Assembly: GCF_035658495.1 (NCBI RefSeq)
Contig: NZ_CP141944.1
Coordinates: 3,518,501-3,582,500 of the forward strand
DNA from: Novosphingobium sp. RL4
GTDB lineage: Bacteria; Pseudomonadota; Alphaproteobacteria; Sphingomonadales; Sphingomonadaceae
Reading direction: 5' to 3'
DNA length: 64,000 nt
A program made the position numbers and the translations under genes. Shown here one piece after another: positions 17,999 through 26,384 of the stretch. The notes below the pieces were generated by a model. It was given only the letters and a program-made list of their open reading frames with translations. It was not told the DNA's origin and searched no databases. Each line of letters starts with the position of its first letter. Within the stretch, counting starts at the first letter, position 1.

Positions 17999-18154
17999 AT
18001 GATTTCTCGCATTAAGCGAATTTTCTGCATTTTCGACCGGCACAGCCGAGGCAACAAGACCCGATGGACGGGAATCGAGTATGAAAGCGAGTGCCTTCAC
18101 TGCGGCACCGGCATTCGGCGGATCAAGCGCGGAACCTGGAGAAGCCGGGCCTGA
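17999..18154 (+). CDS. 51-residue zinc-ribbon-like small protein
   Basis: A small gene in otherwise empty DNA. The protein begins MISRIKRIFCIFDRHSRG, has a central EYESECLHCGTGIRRIKRG with a CxxCG metal-binding-type motif (Cys 32 and 35), and ends WRSRA. Cys 10 and His 15 could complete a metal site. A strong GGAGGGGGG ribosome site lies just upstream of the ATG. Similar short C-x-x-C-G ... IRR ... W proteins occur in sphingomonads from memory; the function is unknown. The frame is open to 17900, but this ATG has the best ribosome site. Confidence 0.6.
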   Translation: MISRIKRIFCIFDRHSRGNKTRWTGIEYESECLHCGTGIRRIKRGTWRSRA

Positions 18155-18325
18155 ACCCGCCTGAACGGGATCGATCCCGGCGGCAGTGTGGTGGTCTGAC
18201 GGGTCTGGTGGCGAAGCTTGCCCGGAAGGAGGAGAACAGGCAGCCACTTCCTTCAGACGGGCCTAGGTTGAAGTCGCTAGGCGTTCGAAACCCTGCGCTA
18301 GCATCGGTTGCGGAAGATCGTGCCC

Positions 18326-18736
18326 ATGGAAAGCCACGAACTCCCGCAGGATGAACCGCCGCCATGCAATCTGACCGCTTATGGGCGGCGCCGGCAGAGC
18401 CGCCTTCATGTACGACTCCCCGCAAGGCTCGTCACGCTCGGGAGTACACATCAGGCGGTGCTGCTCGACCTGTCGGCCTCAGGCGCCAGACTGCACGTCC
18501 AGGCTCAACTCAGGACCGGATGCGAAGTGGTCGTCGAATGGGCAAAGCGTCATATCCTCGGCCATGACGCGCCGGGCCATGAAGGATTCGGGGAAGTGAT
18601 CTGGTGTCGCTCAAACCATTGCGGCATCGCGTTCTTTGAACCGCTGCCCTTGCAGATCGTGCTCGCCACACGCCTCGTCGATGACTGCGAGCACCTTCCG
18701 CCGGCCACGCATGCCCCGCGCAAGATGGCCGTTTGA
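18326..18736 (+). CDS. PilZ domain protein
   Basis: 136 residues. The PilZ hallmarks are visible: an Arg-rich RRRQSRLHVRL segment (RxxxR type) and DLSASGARL (D/NxSxxG type), followed by the small beta-barrel and FGEVIWCRSNHCGIAFFEPL. These residues bind cyclic di-GMP in canonical members, so a c-di-GMP receptor role is plausible. It has no fused output domain. The start at ATG 18326 is preferred to an in-frame TTG at 18308. It converges on the winged-helix gene. Confidence 0.85.
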   Translation: MESHELPQDEPPPCNLTAYGRRRQSRLHVRLPARLVTLGSTHQAVLLDLSASGARLHVQAQLRTGCEVVVEWAKRHILGHDAPGHEGFGEVIWCRSNHCGIAFFEPLPLQIVLATRLVDDCEHLPPATHAPRKMAV

Positions 18737-18745
18737 AGCGCCGGT

Positions 18746-19720
18746 TCAGACCGGGACCGGCTGGGTCAGCGCGATTTCTCCGAAGTAGCGGGCAAGCCGG
18801 TCAACCGCCTGGTCCGTCAGTTCGATGAACGCTCGTCTGCGATCGTTCTCGTCACAAACACGCTGGAACAGGCCCGCCTCCACCAGTTGGCCGATCCAGC
18901 GCAGCGCTGTAGTGGGCGGGACGGCCGAAGCGATACAGAGCGAGGTGACCGACACCTGTTTGCCTTCGGCCCGCGCGGCGGCAAGATCCAGCAGCATATC
19001 CCAGGCAGGGTCTGCGAACAGGTCTCCCTCGATGAAGCGAGCGCGCAACTGGCGCTGCCGGATGATCCTGCGCAGCATGCGCGCGTCGGACAAGAAGGAA
19101 GGGTCCTTCGCCGCGTAAGGAGGGCCATTGCCCGCGAAATCCGGGGCCTCGGCAGAAGCGCCCGATCGCCCTGCCCGCGCCGGTCCTGCAGGCGCCAGCC
19201 TGTCCATATGGCCGGCGATCTGCCCGACCTGCTCGCTCAGACGAAGCAGCATCAAGCGATCGTCTTCAGACAATTCACGCAGCCGGGCAGCGGGGAAACC
19301 GGCCATGACCTGCCCCAATGCGATCACCCGCTCCGCGCGGTTGGGATCGACCAGCAGCACCGGCATCGACATGTCCATGCAGGCGAATACCTCATCCAGC
19401 ATCTCGACGCTGGTGGATACGATCAACCGCGTGTCACCGCCCGCTGCACGCAGGTCCAACCGTGCGAGCGCCGCCAGGGTTGCAGCATCGATGACGGGGC
19501 AATCGAGCATGACGACATCGCCGAGCGAGCGCCCCTCCGCGGCCGGTAGATCGCCGAGTGATCCAGCGAAAGCGACGTGGAGGCCGGCACCCGCGGCATC
19601 TTCCTGCATGGTCGAGCGCAAGTGTGCCCGATCCGCAAAGATTGATAGTGAAACCGATCTTCCTCCGGACACGTCTTGCGACGTTCCATAGGAAAAATCG
19701 GTGGCATCGGTGTTCCACAT
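18746..19720 (-). CDS. Winged-helix transcriptional regulator with N-terminal receiver-like region
   Basis: About 324 residues. The N-terminal 150 residues look like a degenerate alpha/beta receiver-like fold (VSLSIFADRAHLRSTMQ, DVVMLDCPVID, TRLIVSTSVEMLDEVF, MPVLLVDPNRAERV). The C-terminal part is a MarR-like winged helix: SVTSLCIASAVPPTTALRWIGQLVEAGLF, then DENDRRRAFIELTDQAV as the wing. Domains of this combination are common orphan regulators in sphingomonads. The ATG at 19720 is chosen; 19735 or 19780 are possible. Target genes are unknown. Confidence 0.75.
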   Translation of the reverse strand: MWNTDATDFSYGTSQDVSGGRSVSLSIFADRAHLRSTMQEDAAGAGLHVAFAGSLGDLPAAEGRSLGDVVMLDCPVIDAATLAALARLDLRAAGGDTRLIVSTSVEMLDEVFACMDMSMPVLLVDPNRAERVIALGQVMAGFPAARLRELSEDDRLMLLRLSEQVGQIAGHMDRLAPAGPARAGRSGASAEAPDFAGNGPPYAAKDPSFLSDARMLRRIIRQRQLRARFIEGDLFADPAWDMLLDLAAARAEGKQVSVTSLCIASAVPPTTALRWIGQLVEAGLFQRVCDENDRRRAFIELTDQAVDRLARYFGEIALTQPVPV

Positions 19721-19803
19721 GACCGTTCGCCCCATTCCAACAATCAGGAACAGGAGTAGAACGAAGCCATCGATAGTCAAGAAACGCGGCTATTAAATCC
19801 TTG

Positions 19804-20811
19804 TCACCAACCGGAAAGTTCCCGATTAACAAGCGCTTGCAGCATCTCCATGCCCGACGCACCATCATTCAGGCAGGACAGTACGGCCATCTCGCGGCGT
19901 CCGGCCTCCTCGAAGACCTCCCTGCCCCGAATCGCCAGTTCCTCCAGCGTTTCCACGCAGTCTGCCGAGAAGCCCGGCGCCGCTACGGCGATGCGGGTCG
20001 TGCCCGCTTTCGCCTCTGCCGCCAGCACGTCTTCGGTGGACGGCTCCAGCCACTTTGCCCTGCCGAAGCGCGACTGGAAGCTCGTTTCAATCCGTAATCC
20101 CGGAACGCGCAGATTCAGGCGTTCGGTCAACAGGCGCGAGGTCTCGCGGCAGTGCCAGTGGTAGGGATCGCCGAGATCCGCGGTTCGCTGGGGCATTCCG
20201 TGGTAGGACAGCAGAAGCACTTCCGGCACGAAGTCCAGCCCCCCGATCTGACGGACCAGATCATCCTCCAGCGCGCCGATATAGGCGGCATCGCCGAAAT
20301 AGGGCGGCAGGGTGCGGATCGCGGGCTGCCAACGCATCGCGCGCAGCGCCTCGCCCAGCCTGTCCATCACCGAGGCCGTCGTCGCCCCCGAGTATTGGGG
20401 ATAGAGCGGCGCGACGAGTATCCGGTCGCAGCCTGCATCCTTCATCGCCTGCAGACGCGCGGGAATGGCAGGATTGCCGTAGCGCATCGCCCAGTCGACC
20501 TTCGCGCGAGTCCCCAGCAAGGCCTGAAGCCCGGCCGCCTGCGCGGCGGTGATCGCAGCGAGCGGCGAGCCCTTGTCGGTCCAGACCTGGCGATAGGCCT
20601 GAGCGGACTTGGCAGGCCGGGTCCGCAGGATCGCCCCGTGCAGGATCGGCTTCCAGGCGATGGCCGGAATCTCCACGACGCGCGGATCGGAGAGGAACTC
20701 CGCGAGATAGCGACGGACTGCGGCAGGGGTGGCAGCGTCGGGCGTGCCGAGGTTGACCAGCAGCACGCCGATCTCGCCCGCGGCGGCGGAATTTCTGTCT
20801 TGGGGGGGCAT
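19804..20811 (-). CDS. hemH: Ferrochelatase
   Basis: 335 residues. Family motifs are GVLLVNLGTP, the active-site LLLSYHGMPQR (His), CRETSRLL and TSFQSRFGRAKWLEP. The enzyme inserts ferrous iron into protoporphyrin IX, the last step of haem synthesis. The ATG at 20811 shares one base with the TGA of the upstream dehydrogenase gene (TGATG), and GAGGA in that gene's end is the ribosome site, so translation is coupled. It is the last gene of the mrp operon. Confidence 0.96.
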   Translation of the reverse strand: MPPQDRNSAAAGEIGVLLVNLGTPDAATPAAVRRYLAEFLSDPRVVEIPAIAWKPILHGAILRTRPAKSAQAYRQVWTDKGSPLAAITAAQAAGLQALLGTRAKVDWAMRYGNPAIPARLQAMKDAGCDRILVAPLYPQYSGATTASVMDRLGEALRAMRWQPAIRTLPPYFGDAAYIGALEDDLVRQIGGLDFVPEVLLLSYHGMPQRTADLGDPYHWHCRETSRLLTERLNLRVPGLRIETSFQSRFGRAKWLEPSTEDVLAAEAKAGTTRIAVAAPGFSADCVETLEELAIRGREVFEEAGRREMAVLSCLNDGASGMEMLQALVNRELSGW

Positions 20812-23066
20812 CACATGTCCTCGGCAAAAAGCGGAAGGCGGCGGAATCGCAATCCCGTAGCCGAATAGAGTGCGTTGGCGACAGCCGGGGCGACCACGGC
20901 TACGCCCAGTTCCCCCGGATCGGCAGGATCGTCGGTGCTTTCGATGAAGTCCACCTCTATGGCAGGGCAGTCAGCCAGCGTCGGCAGGGAAAGGTCGGCC
21001 AGCCGTTCGCTGTCAGGCCTGCCTCCCGTATAGTTGGGACTGCATCCCAGCGCGAGGCCGAGACCGAAGACCAGCCCGCCCTCGATCTGTTGCCGGGCAA
21101 TATCGAGGTTCACGATGCGGCCGATGTCGGCAACGGCGCTGAGCTTGTCCACCCGCACCCCGTTCTCGTCACGCCGGGCCGAGGCGACCACGGCGATGCG
21201 CCCCTCCCCGATCAGGTGGCACGCGATGCCTTGCCCGCTGTTGTCCCCGCCGCCGCCCCATTGCGCAAGCCCCGCCGCGCGCTGAAGGCATTCGGCAAGG
21301 CGCGGATCGTGCCCCAGCATGGCCATGCGATAGGCCAGGGGCTCGCGTCCGGCGCGGTGCGCCAGTTCATCCACGAAGCTCTCGTTGAAGAAGGCGGTAT
21401 AGCCATGGGCATTACCGCGCATCCGCCCGGACGGAAGACCGATATTGGCGGGCACATGGTCGACAGCCAGGCTGGGCACTGCATAGGCCGGGACCGCACC
21501 TTCCAGCGCCATCGGATCGGCGACATCGGCCACCGCGTCGAGTGCACCGAACGAGGCTTCGCCGGAGAAGAACCGACGCCCGAACTCCCGCGCGGTAGCG
21601 GGCACGGCGATGCGGGCGCGCCAGCCTGCCACGCCCCCTTCCGCGTCGGTTCGCGCCGCCATGACCGCCACGGCCGGCGTGCGCGGATAAGCCGCGAAAT
21701 GGTCCTGCCGCCGCGAGAGTGTGAGTTGCACCGGGCGGCCGGCCTCCTTCGCCAGCAGCGCGACTTGTGCGGCGTGGGCGCATTCCAGCCGCCGGTCGAA
21801 GCTGCCACCGATCGGCATCGGATAAAGGACGACATCCGCCGCACGCAGTCCCAGCGCGGTAGCGGCGGCTTCGCGCGCCGCCTCGGGCGCCTGGGTGCCG
21901 ATCCAGAGTTCGAGGCGGCCATTCTCGAAGCGCGCCGTGGCGCTCCCGGTCTCGATCGCAGCATGGACGGCCGGGGCGACCTCGTAGCGGATCTGCACCG
22001 GCAAGCCCCCCTCGATCGCCGCCATGTCGCCCTCTGCGTGAAGGCGGGTGGGCGTGCCCATGCGCATGGCCTCGTCCAGCGCATTGTCGGCCTCGCTGCT
22101 GTCACTTCCGCGGGCGACGCGAAAGCGCGGCCTGGCGCGGTCAAGCGCGGTTTCGGCAGTCCACCAGTCGCCCGCCAGCGCGGCGATCCAGTCAGGCCCG
22201 CGCACGAAACGGCTGAAACCCTTGAGGCCCTTCCCCGCGCTTTCGTCAAAGCCCGAGAGTTCCGCCTTGCCGATGGGCGCGTGGCGGATCGCCGCGCGCA
22301 ACATGTCCGGCAGGCGCACGTCTCCGGCAAAAGTCCACGATCCATCGACCTTGGACGGCAGGTCGAGGCGGGGCCAGCGCAAAGGAGCACCGGGCGGAAA
22401 CTCTCCGGGCTTCTCCGCCATGGCATCCGCGCGCAGGGGCGGCGGATCGGGCGGGGAGAACCCTGCTGCCTCGGCGGCGAGCGGCCCGAAGGGCAAGCGC
22501 TTGCCCTCATGCAGGACAAGGCCGTTCGCCGCTTCGCATTGTTCCGGGGCAACGCCCCAGCGGGCAGCCGCCGCCTGCACGAGCAGCGCGCGGGCCGAAG
22601 CGGCGGCGGCGCGGGCCGGACCCTCGTATGCGGCCAGCGAGGTGCCGTCGGCTGTGACGTTGAAACGATGGTCCTGCGCAAAGCGGCGCGCGGCGAAGCC
22701 ATCGGGATTCTCGGCGATCTCCGGCAACAACGGGAGCCAGAGCGGCGCCCATTTCGCGGCGAGCACGGCATTGGCGTAGATCGCGCTTACAGGCGCGGGC
22801 TCGACGGCCACCTGCCGCCAGTCGGCGCCCAGTTCGTAGGCCACCACTTGCGGCAACAGCGTGGTTATTCCCTGCCCCATTTCCACCTGGGGCACGGCCA
22901 CGCTCACCACCCCGTCAGCGGCGATCTTGATCCAGGCCCCGAACGCATATTCGTCCCGGCCCGGTTCCAAGGGCATCGGAAAGCGGCGCGGGCGCAGGAG
23001 ATATCCGACTGCGAGCCCGCCGCCTGCCAGCGCGCCGATCAGGACACCCCGGCGCGTGACCGCCAT
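20811..23066 (-). CDS. Molybdopterin-dependent dehydrogenase large subunit (isoquinoline 1-oxidoreductase beta-like)
   Basis: 751 residues, with an N-terminal Tat-like signal or anchor (TRRGVLIGALAGGG). It belongs to the xanthine oxidase superfamily: VPQVEMGQGITTLLPQVVAYELG, PMPIGGSFDRRLE and GMRGNAH-like SGRMRGNAHGYTAFFNESFVDELA mark the Mo-cofactor domains, and the late conserved region is VNLDIARQQIEGGLVFGLG. This is the IorB/aldehyde dehydrogenase type that lies in the periplasm and works with a small [2Fe-2S] subunit. No small subunit gene is adjacent. The TGA of mrp overlaps this ATG (TGATG). Confidence 0.85.
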   Translation of the reverse strand: MAVTRRGVLIGALAGGGLAVGYLLRPRRFPMPLEPGRDEYAFGAWIKIAADGVVSVAVPQVEMGQGITTLLPQVVAYELGADWRQVAVEPAPVSAIYANAVLAAKWAPLWLPLLPEIAENPDGFAARRFAQDHRFNVTADGTSLAAYEGPARAAAASARALLVQAAAARWGVAPEQCEAANGLVLHEGKRLPFGPLAAEAAGFSPPDPPPLRADAMAEKPGEFPPGAPLRWPRLDLPSKVDGSWTFAGDVRLPDMLRAAIRHAPIGKAELSGFDESAGKGLKGFSRFVRGPDWIAALAGDWWTAETALDRARPRFRVARGSDSSEADNALDEAMRMGTPTRLHAEGDMAAIEGGLPVQIRYEVAPAVHAAIETGSATARFENGRLELWIGTQAPEAAREAAATALGLRAADVVLYPMPIGGSFDRRLECAHAAQVALLAKEAGRPVQLTLSRRQDHFAAYPRTPAVAVMAARTDAEGGVAGWRARIAVPATAREFGRRFFSGEASFGALDAVADVADPMALEGAVPAYAVPSLAVDHVPANIGLPSGRMRGNAHGYTAFFNESFVDELAHRAGREPLAYRMAMLGHDPRLAECLQRAAGLAQWGGGGDNSGQGIACHLIGEGRIAVVASARRDENGVRVDKLSAVADIGRIVNLDIARQQIEGGLVFGLGLALGCSPNYTGGRPDSERLADLSLPTLADCPAIEVDFIESTDDPADPGELGVAVVAPAVANALYSATGLRFRRLPLFAEDM

Positions 23067-24034
23067 CAGGGGCGGTCCAGCCAATCGGCGACCTTGAGCG
23101 CAAGCCCCGCGAAAGCCTCTGCTTGCGGCCCCTGTCCGGCGGCCGGAGGCGTGCCTGCGTCGCTTTCACGCCGGATCGCGATATCGAGCGGGATACGGCC
23201 GAGGAAGGCCTTGCCCATCTCCGCGGCAGCAGCCTCGGCCCCGCCAGCGCCGAAGGGGTCGCTCACTTCGCCGCAATGGGGGCAGGCATATCCGGCCATG
23301 TTCTCCACCACGCCGACGATCGGCACCCCGCTCTTCTCGAACAGTTCGATGGCGCGGGTCGCGTCCATGAGGGCAAGGTCCTGCGGCGTGGACACGATGA
23401 CCGCGCCCGCCGGCTTGAACTTCTGGAGCATGGTCAACTGGACGTCGCCGGTACCGGGGGGCAGGTCGACGACGATGATTTCGGCGTTGTCCCAGTGCCC
23501 TTCGAGCAGTTGGGTCAGCGCACCTGCAACCATCGGCCCGCGCCAGGCGATCGCCTGCCCCGGCTCCAGCAGATTGGCCATCGACAGCACCGGCACCCCA
23601 AAGGCGCTGGCGATCGGGACCAGCCGGCTTTCGTGCGCCACCGGACGCTGCCCCTCGATGCCGAGCAACCGCGCCTGCGACGGCCCGTAGATGTCCGCAT
23701 CGACCAGCCCCACCTTGCGCCCCATGCGCGAAAGCGCGACCGCCAGGTTTGCGGCCAGCGTCGACTTGCCGACCCCGCCCTTGCCCGAGCCCACCGCGAG
23801 AATGCGCTGCACCGGCTTTTCGGCCGTGATCGCCACGCGCACGTCGGCGACGCCCGGCTTGCCTTCCAGCGCACCGGATACGATCTGCTCAAGCCCGGCG
23901 CGGTCCTGCACGGAAAGGCCGGTGGCATCGATCACGACGCTCGCCCTGCCGTCGGCGAGCCGCAACGACTGCACTCTGCGAGCCACCTCCGGCGGCAGGA
24001 GCGCTTTCAGTCGATCGGCATCCGGGCTTGTCAT
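23066..24034 (-). CDS. mrp: Iron-sulfur cluster carrier protein Mrp/ApbC
   Basis: 322 residues. An N-terminal DUF59-like region precedes the deviant Walker A GKGGVGKST at 84-92. Next come VDADIYGPSQ, the switch region DLPPGTGDVQL, and the cluster-ligand motif CPHC at 251-254. Mrp/ApbC proteins bind and transfer [4Fe-4S] clusters. It is first in an operon with a molybdenum hydroxylase subunit and ferrochelatase, a grouping of iron and cofactor functions. Confidence 0.95.
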   Translation of the reverse strand: MTSPDADRLKALLPPEVARRVQSLRLADGRASVVIDATGLSVQDRAGLEQIVSGALEGKPGVADVRVAITAEKPVQRILAVGSGKGGVGKSTLAANLAVALSRMGRKVGLVDADIYGPSQARLLGIEGQRPVAHESRLVPIASAFGVPVLSMANLLEPGQAIAWRGPMVAGALTQLLEGHWDNAEIIVVDLPPGTGDVQLTMLQKFKPAGAVIVSTPQDLALMDATRAIELFEKSGVPIVGVVENMAGYACPHCGEVSDPFGAGGAEAAAAEMGKAFLGRIPLDIAIRRESDAGTPPAAGQGPQAEAFAGLALKVADWLDRP

Positions 24035-24141
24035 TTCGTCCTTTCACATGATGGTGAATTTGCCGCTCAGGTGAAGCAGTCGAGGAAAAAGGGCAAGAGA
24101 GGCACTGTTTTTGTGCGAATAGCGCACCTATAGATAAGCCT

Positions 24142-25428
24142 ATGAAAGCTATTGGTGGTGCAATCACGCGCGCAGGCCTCGCCATGACCGGACGTCAAAG
24201 CCCTTGGGGCGGCGGCGGAAATGACGGCAATGGTCCTGCGGGAGAACCCGGCGAAGGCGGCAACGAAGGCGTGCCCGAGGGTCAGGACGAAGGCCGTAAC
24301 GACGAGCCTTCAGGCGAAGCCCCCGGCAGCAGGGGCGAACAGGGCAAGCCGCCGGAAAGCCGTCCCGATGATCGCAAGGGCCCTCGCAACCCGTGGCTTC
24401 CCAGCGGCAGTGAAACCCCGCCGCGCCGCTCCGCCGGCATCGAGGACATCTTCCGCCCGCGCGATCCGCGCCGCCCCGGCGGCGGAGGCGGCGGCTTCGG
24501 ACCCGGCGGCGGATTCCCCAACTTGCCGCGCCGCCCCGACGGCAAGTCGTGGCTGCCGCTCGGCATCGGCATCGCGGTTGCCGCGATGCTCGGCATCTCC
24601 ATGGTCCACATGCTCGGCCCCAAGGAGCAGGGCATCGTTTCGCGGCTGGGCCAGTATTCCCGCACGATCGATTCCGGCCTTTCGCTCACCCTCCCCTGGC
24701 CGATCGAACAGGTCGACGTGAAGGACGTGCGTTCGTTCACCGTCTACACGATCCCAGAGGGCGAGGGCGAAAAGCTGATGCTGACGGGCGACAAGAACCT
24801 CGTCGATCTCAGCTATCTGGTGCGCTGGAACATCAAGAACCTGAAAGACTACACCTACCGTCTCGCCGATCCTGACGAAACGGTGCGCGAAGTGGCGGAA
24901 GCGGCAATGCGCGCGTCTATCGGCCAGATCACGCTGAACGAGACGCTGTCCGGCGCCGGCCGCGCCGTGGTCGAGCAGGACGTGCGCGACCGGACCCAGC
25001 GCATTCTCGATTACTATCGCTCGGGCGTCTCGATCCAGGGCGTGGAAATCAAGAAGGCCGATCCCCCGGCCAAGACCAAGGAAGCGTTCGACCAGGTCAA
25101 CGTCTCCCAGCAGGAAGCGGACCGCGATCGCTCCAAGGCTCGTGCCTGGGCGCAGCAGACGCTTGCCCGCGCCCAGGGCGAGGCCGCCTCGTTCGACAAG
25201 GTCTATGAACAGTACAAGCTCGCGCCCGAAGTGACCAAGCGCCGCATGTACTACGAAACGATGGAGCGGGTGCTGCGCGACAACGACACCGTCGTCGCCG
25301 AAGCCAAGAACATGAACACGTACCTCCCCCTTTCCGAGATGAAGCGCCGGGCCCCGGTCGCCGAGGAAACCGTGGTTGCCGCGCCCGCGCCGGCCGCCAC
25401 CGTCGACGCATCCAAGGGAGGCCAGTGA
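24142..25428 (+). CDS. hflK: Membrane protease modulator HflK
   Basis: 428 residues. The N-terminal 130 are Gly/Pro/Asp/Arg-rich and disordered. One membrane helix (SWLPLGIGIAVAAMLGISM) and the SPFH/band-7 domain (GLSLTLPWPIEQVDVKDV, YLVRWNIKNLKDY) follow, then a coiled-coil rich in QQEADRDRSKARAWAQ. HflK and HflC form a large inner-membrane assembly around FtsH. Two ATGs (24142 and 24184) are possible and neither has a strong ribosome site. The stop overlaps the hflC start (TGATG). Confidence 0.95.
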   Translation: MKAIGGAITRAGLAMTGRQSPWGGGGNDGNGPAGEPGEGGNEGVPEGQDEGRNDEPSGEAPGSRGEQGKPPESRPDDRKGPRNPWLPSGSETPPRRSAGIEDIFRPRDPRRPGGGGGGFGPGGGFPNLPRRPDGKSWLPLGIGIAVAAMLGISMVHMLGPKEQGIVSRLGQYSRTIDSGLSLTLPWPIEQVDVKDVRSFTVYTIPEGEGEKLMLTGDKNLVDLSYLVRWNIKNLKDYTYRLADPDETVREVAEAAMRASIGQITLNETLSGAGRAVVEQDVRDRTQRILDYYRSGVSIQGVEIKKADPPAKTKEAFDQVNVSQQEADRDRSKARAWAQQTLARAQGEAASFDKVYEQYKLAPEVTKRRMYYETMERVLRDNDTVVAEAKNMNTYLPLSEMKRRAPVAEETVVAAPAPAATVDASKGGQ

Positions 25429-26267
25429 TGAATCGCCTCTGGCAGGACTACAAGGCCGCCTGGTTCCTGGGCGGGGCCGCCGTTGTCGGGCTGATGCTCA
25501 GCATGATCGTGGTGCCGGAAACGGAGCAGGCGGTCATCGTTCGCACCGGCAGGCCCATTGCGGTGTACAACCCCTATGTGCCCAAGGCCGACTACGGCCA
25601 GACCGGCGCGGGCGTTCACTTCCGCATTCCGATGGTGGACCGCGTGATCCGCATCGACAAGCGCCTGCTGTCCGTGGACATGCAGCAGCAGCAGGTCCTC
25701 TCGACCGACCAGCTTCGCCTGAACGTCGATGCCTATGCGCGCTATCGCATCATCGATCCGGTCAAGATGGTCGAAACCGCGGGCACCAGCGAACGCGTGA
25801 CCGAACAGCTCGAACCGATCCTTTCCTCGGTGCTTCGCCAGGAACTGGGCAAGCGCACGTTCCAGTCGCTGCTGACCGCCGAACGCGGCAAGGCGATGGA
25901 GAACATCCGCGACGGGCTCGACCGCGAGGCGCGCGAATATGGTGCGCAAGTCGTCGACGTGCGGATCAAGCGCGCGGATCTTCCCGAAGGCGCGCTCGAA
26001 AGCGCCTTCACCCGCATGCAGGCCTCGCGCGACGAGGAAGCCAAGACGATCACCGCGCAGGGCCAGAAGGACGCGCAGATCATTCAGGCCGACGCGGAAG
26101 CGCAGGCCTCGAAGATCTATGCGGCCGCCTTCGGCAAGGACCCGCAATTCTACGATTTCTACCGCTCCATGCAGAGCTATGGAATTTCGTTCGCCAAGGG
26201 AGAGGCCGGGAAGACCATCCTGCTTTCTCCCGACAATGCCTATCTCAACCACTTCAGGGAACCGTGA
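25428..26267 (+). CDS. hflC: Membrane protease modulator HflC
   Basis: 279 residues: one N-terminal helix (AAWFLGGAAVVGLMLSMIVV), then an SPFH domain with EQAVIVRTGRP and DKRLLSVDMQQQQVLS. The helical segment contains EALKTITAQGQKDAQII-type repeats, and the C-terminus carries QFYDFYRSMQSYG. It partners HflK in controlling FtsH. The ATG at 25428 overlaps the hflK stop. The degP-like protease follows 117 bases downstream. Confidence 0.95.
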   Translation: MNRLWQDYKAAWFLGGAAVVGLMLSMIVVPETEQAVIVRTGRPIAVYNPYVPKADYGQTGAGVHFRIPMVDRVIRIDKRLLSVDMQQQQVLSTDQLRLNVDAYARYRIIDPVKMVETAGTSERVTEQLEPILSSVLRQELGKRTFQSLLTAERGKAMENIRDGLDREAREYGAQVVDVRIKRADLPEGALESAFTRMQASRDEEAKTITAQGQKDAQIIQADAEAQASKIYAAAFGKDPQFYDFYRSMQSYGISFAKGEAGKTILLSPDNAYLNHFREP

Positions 26268-26384
26268 CCGGCGCGAAGCGCTTGAAAGGCCGCCTATTCA
26301 AATCCGGTTAAGCTCCCAGAGCTTCAATCGGCATCAGTCGGCGGATGGTGACGCTGCACCGCCAAGACGGAGGAATCAAAGGAC

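Noticed and set aside
12281..18325. Full genomic island with attachment sites at tRNA-Thr
   Set aside because: There is no integrase, and I could not find a second copy of the tRNA 3' end, so only an accessory-looking stretch is claimed.
21090..23690. 866-codon open frame on the plus strand antisense to the molybdenum hydroxylase gene and part of mrp
   Set aside because: It is a GC-rich shadow frame. The minus-strand proteins have clear family motifs, and this frame has none.
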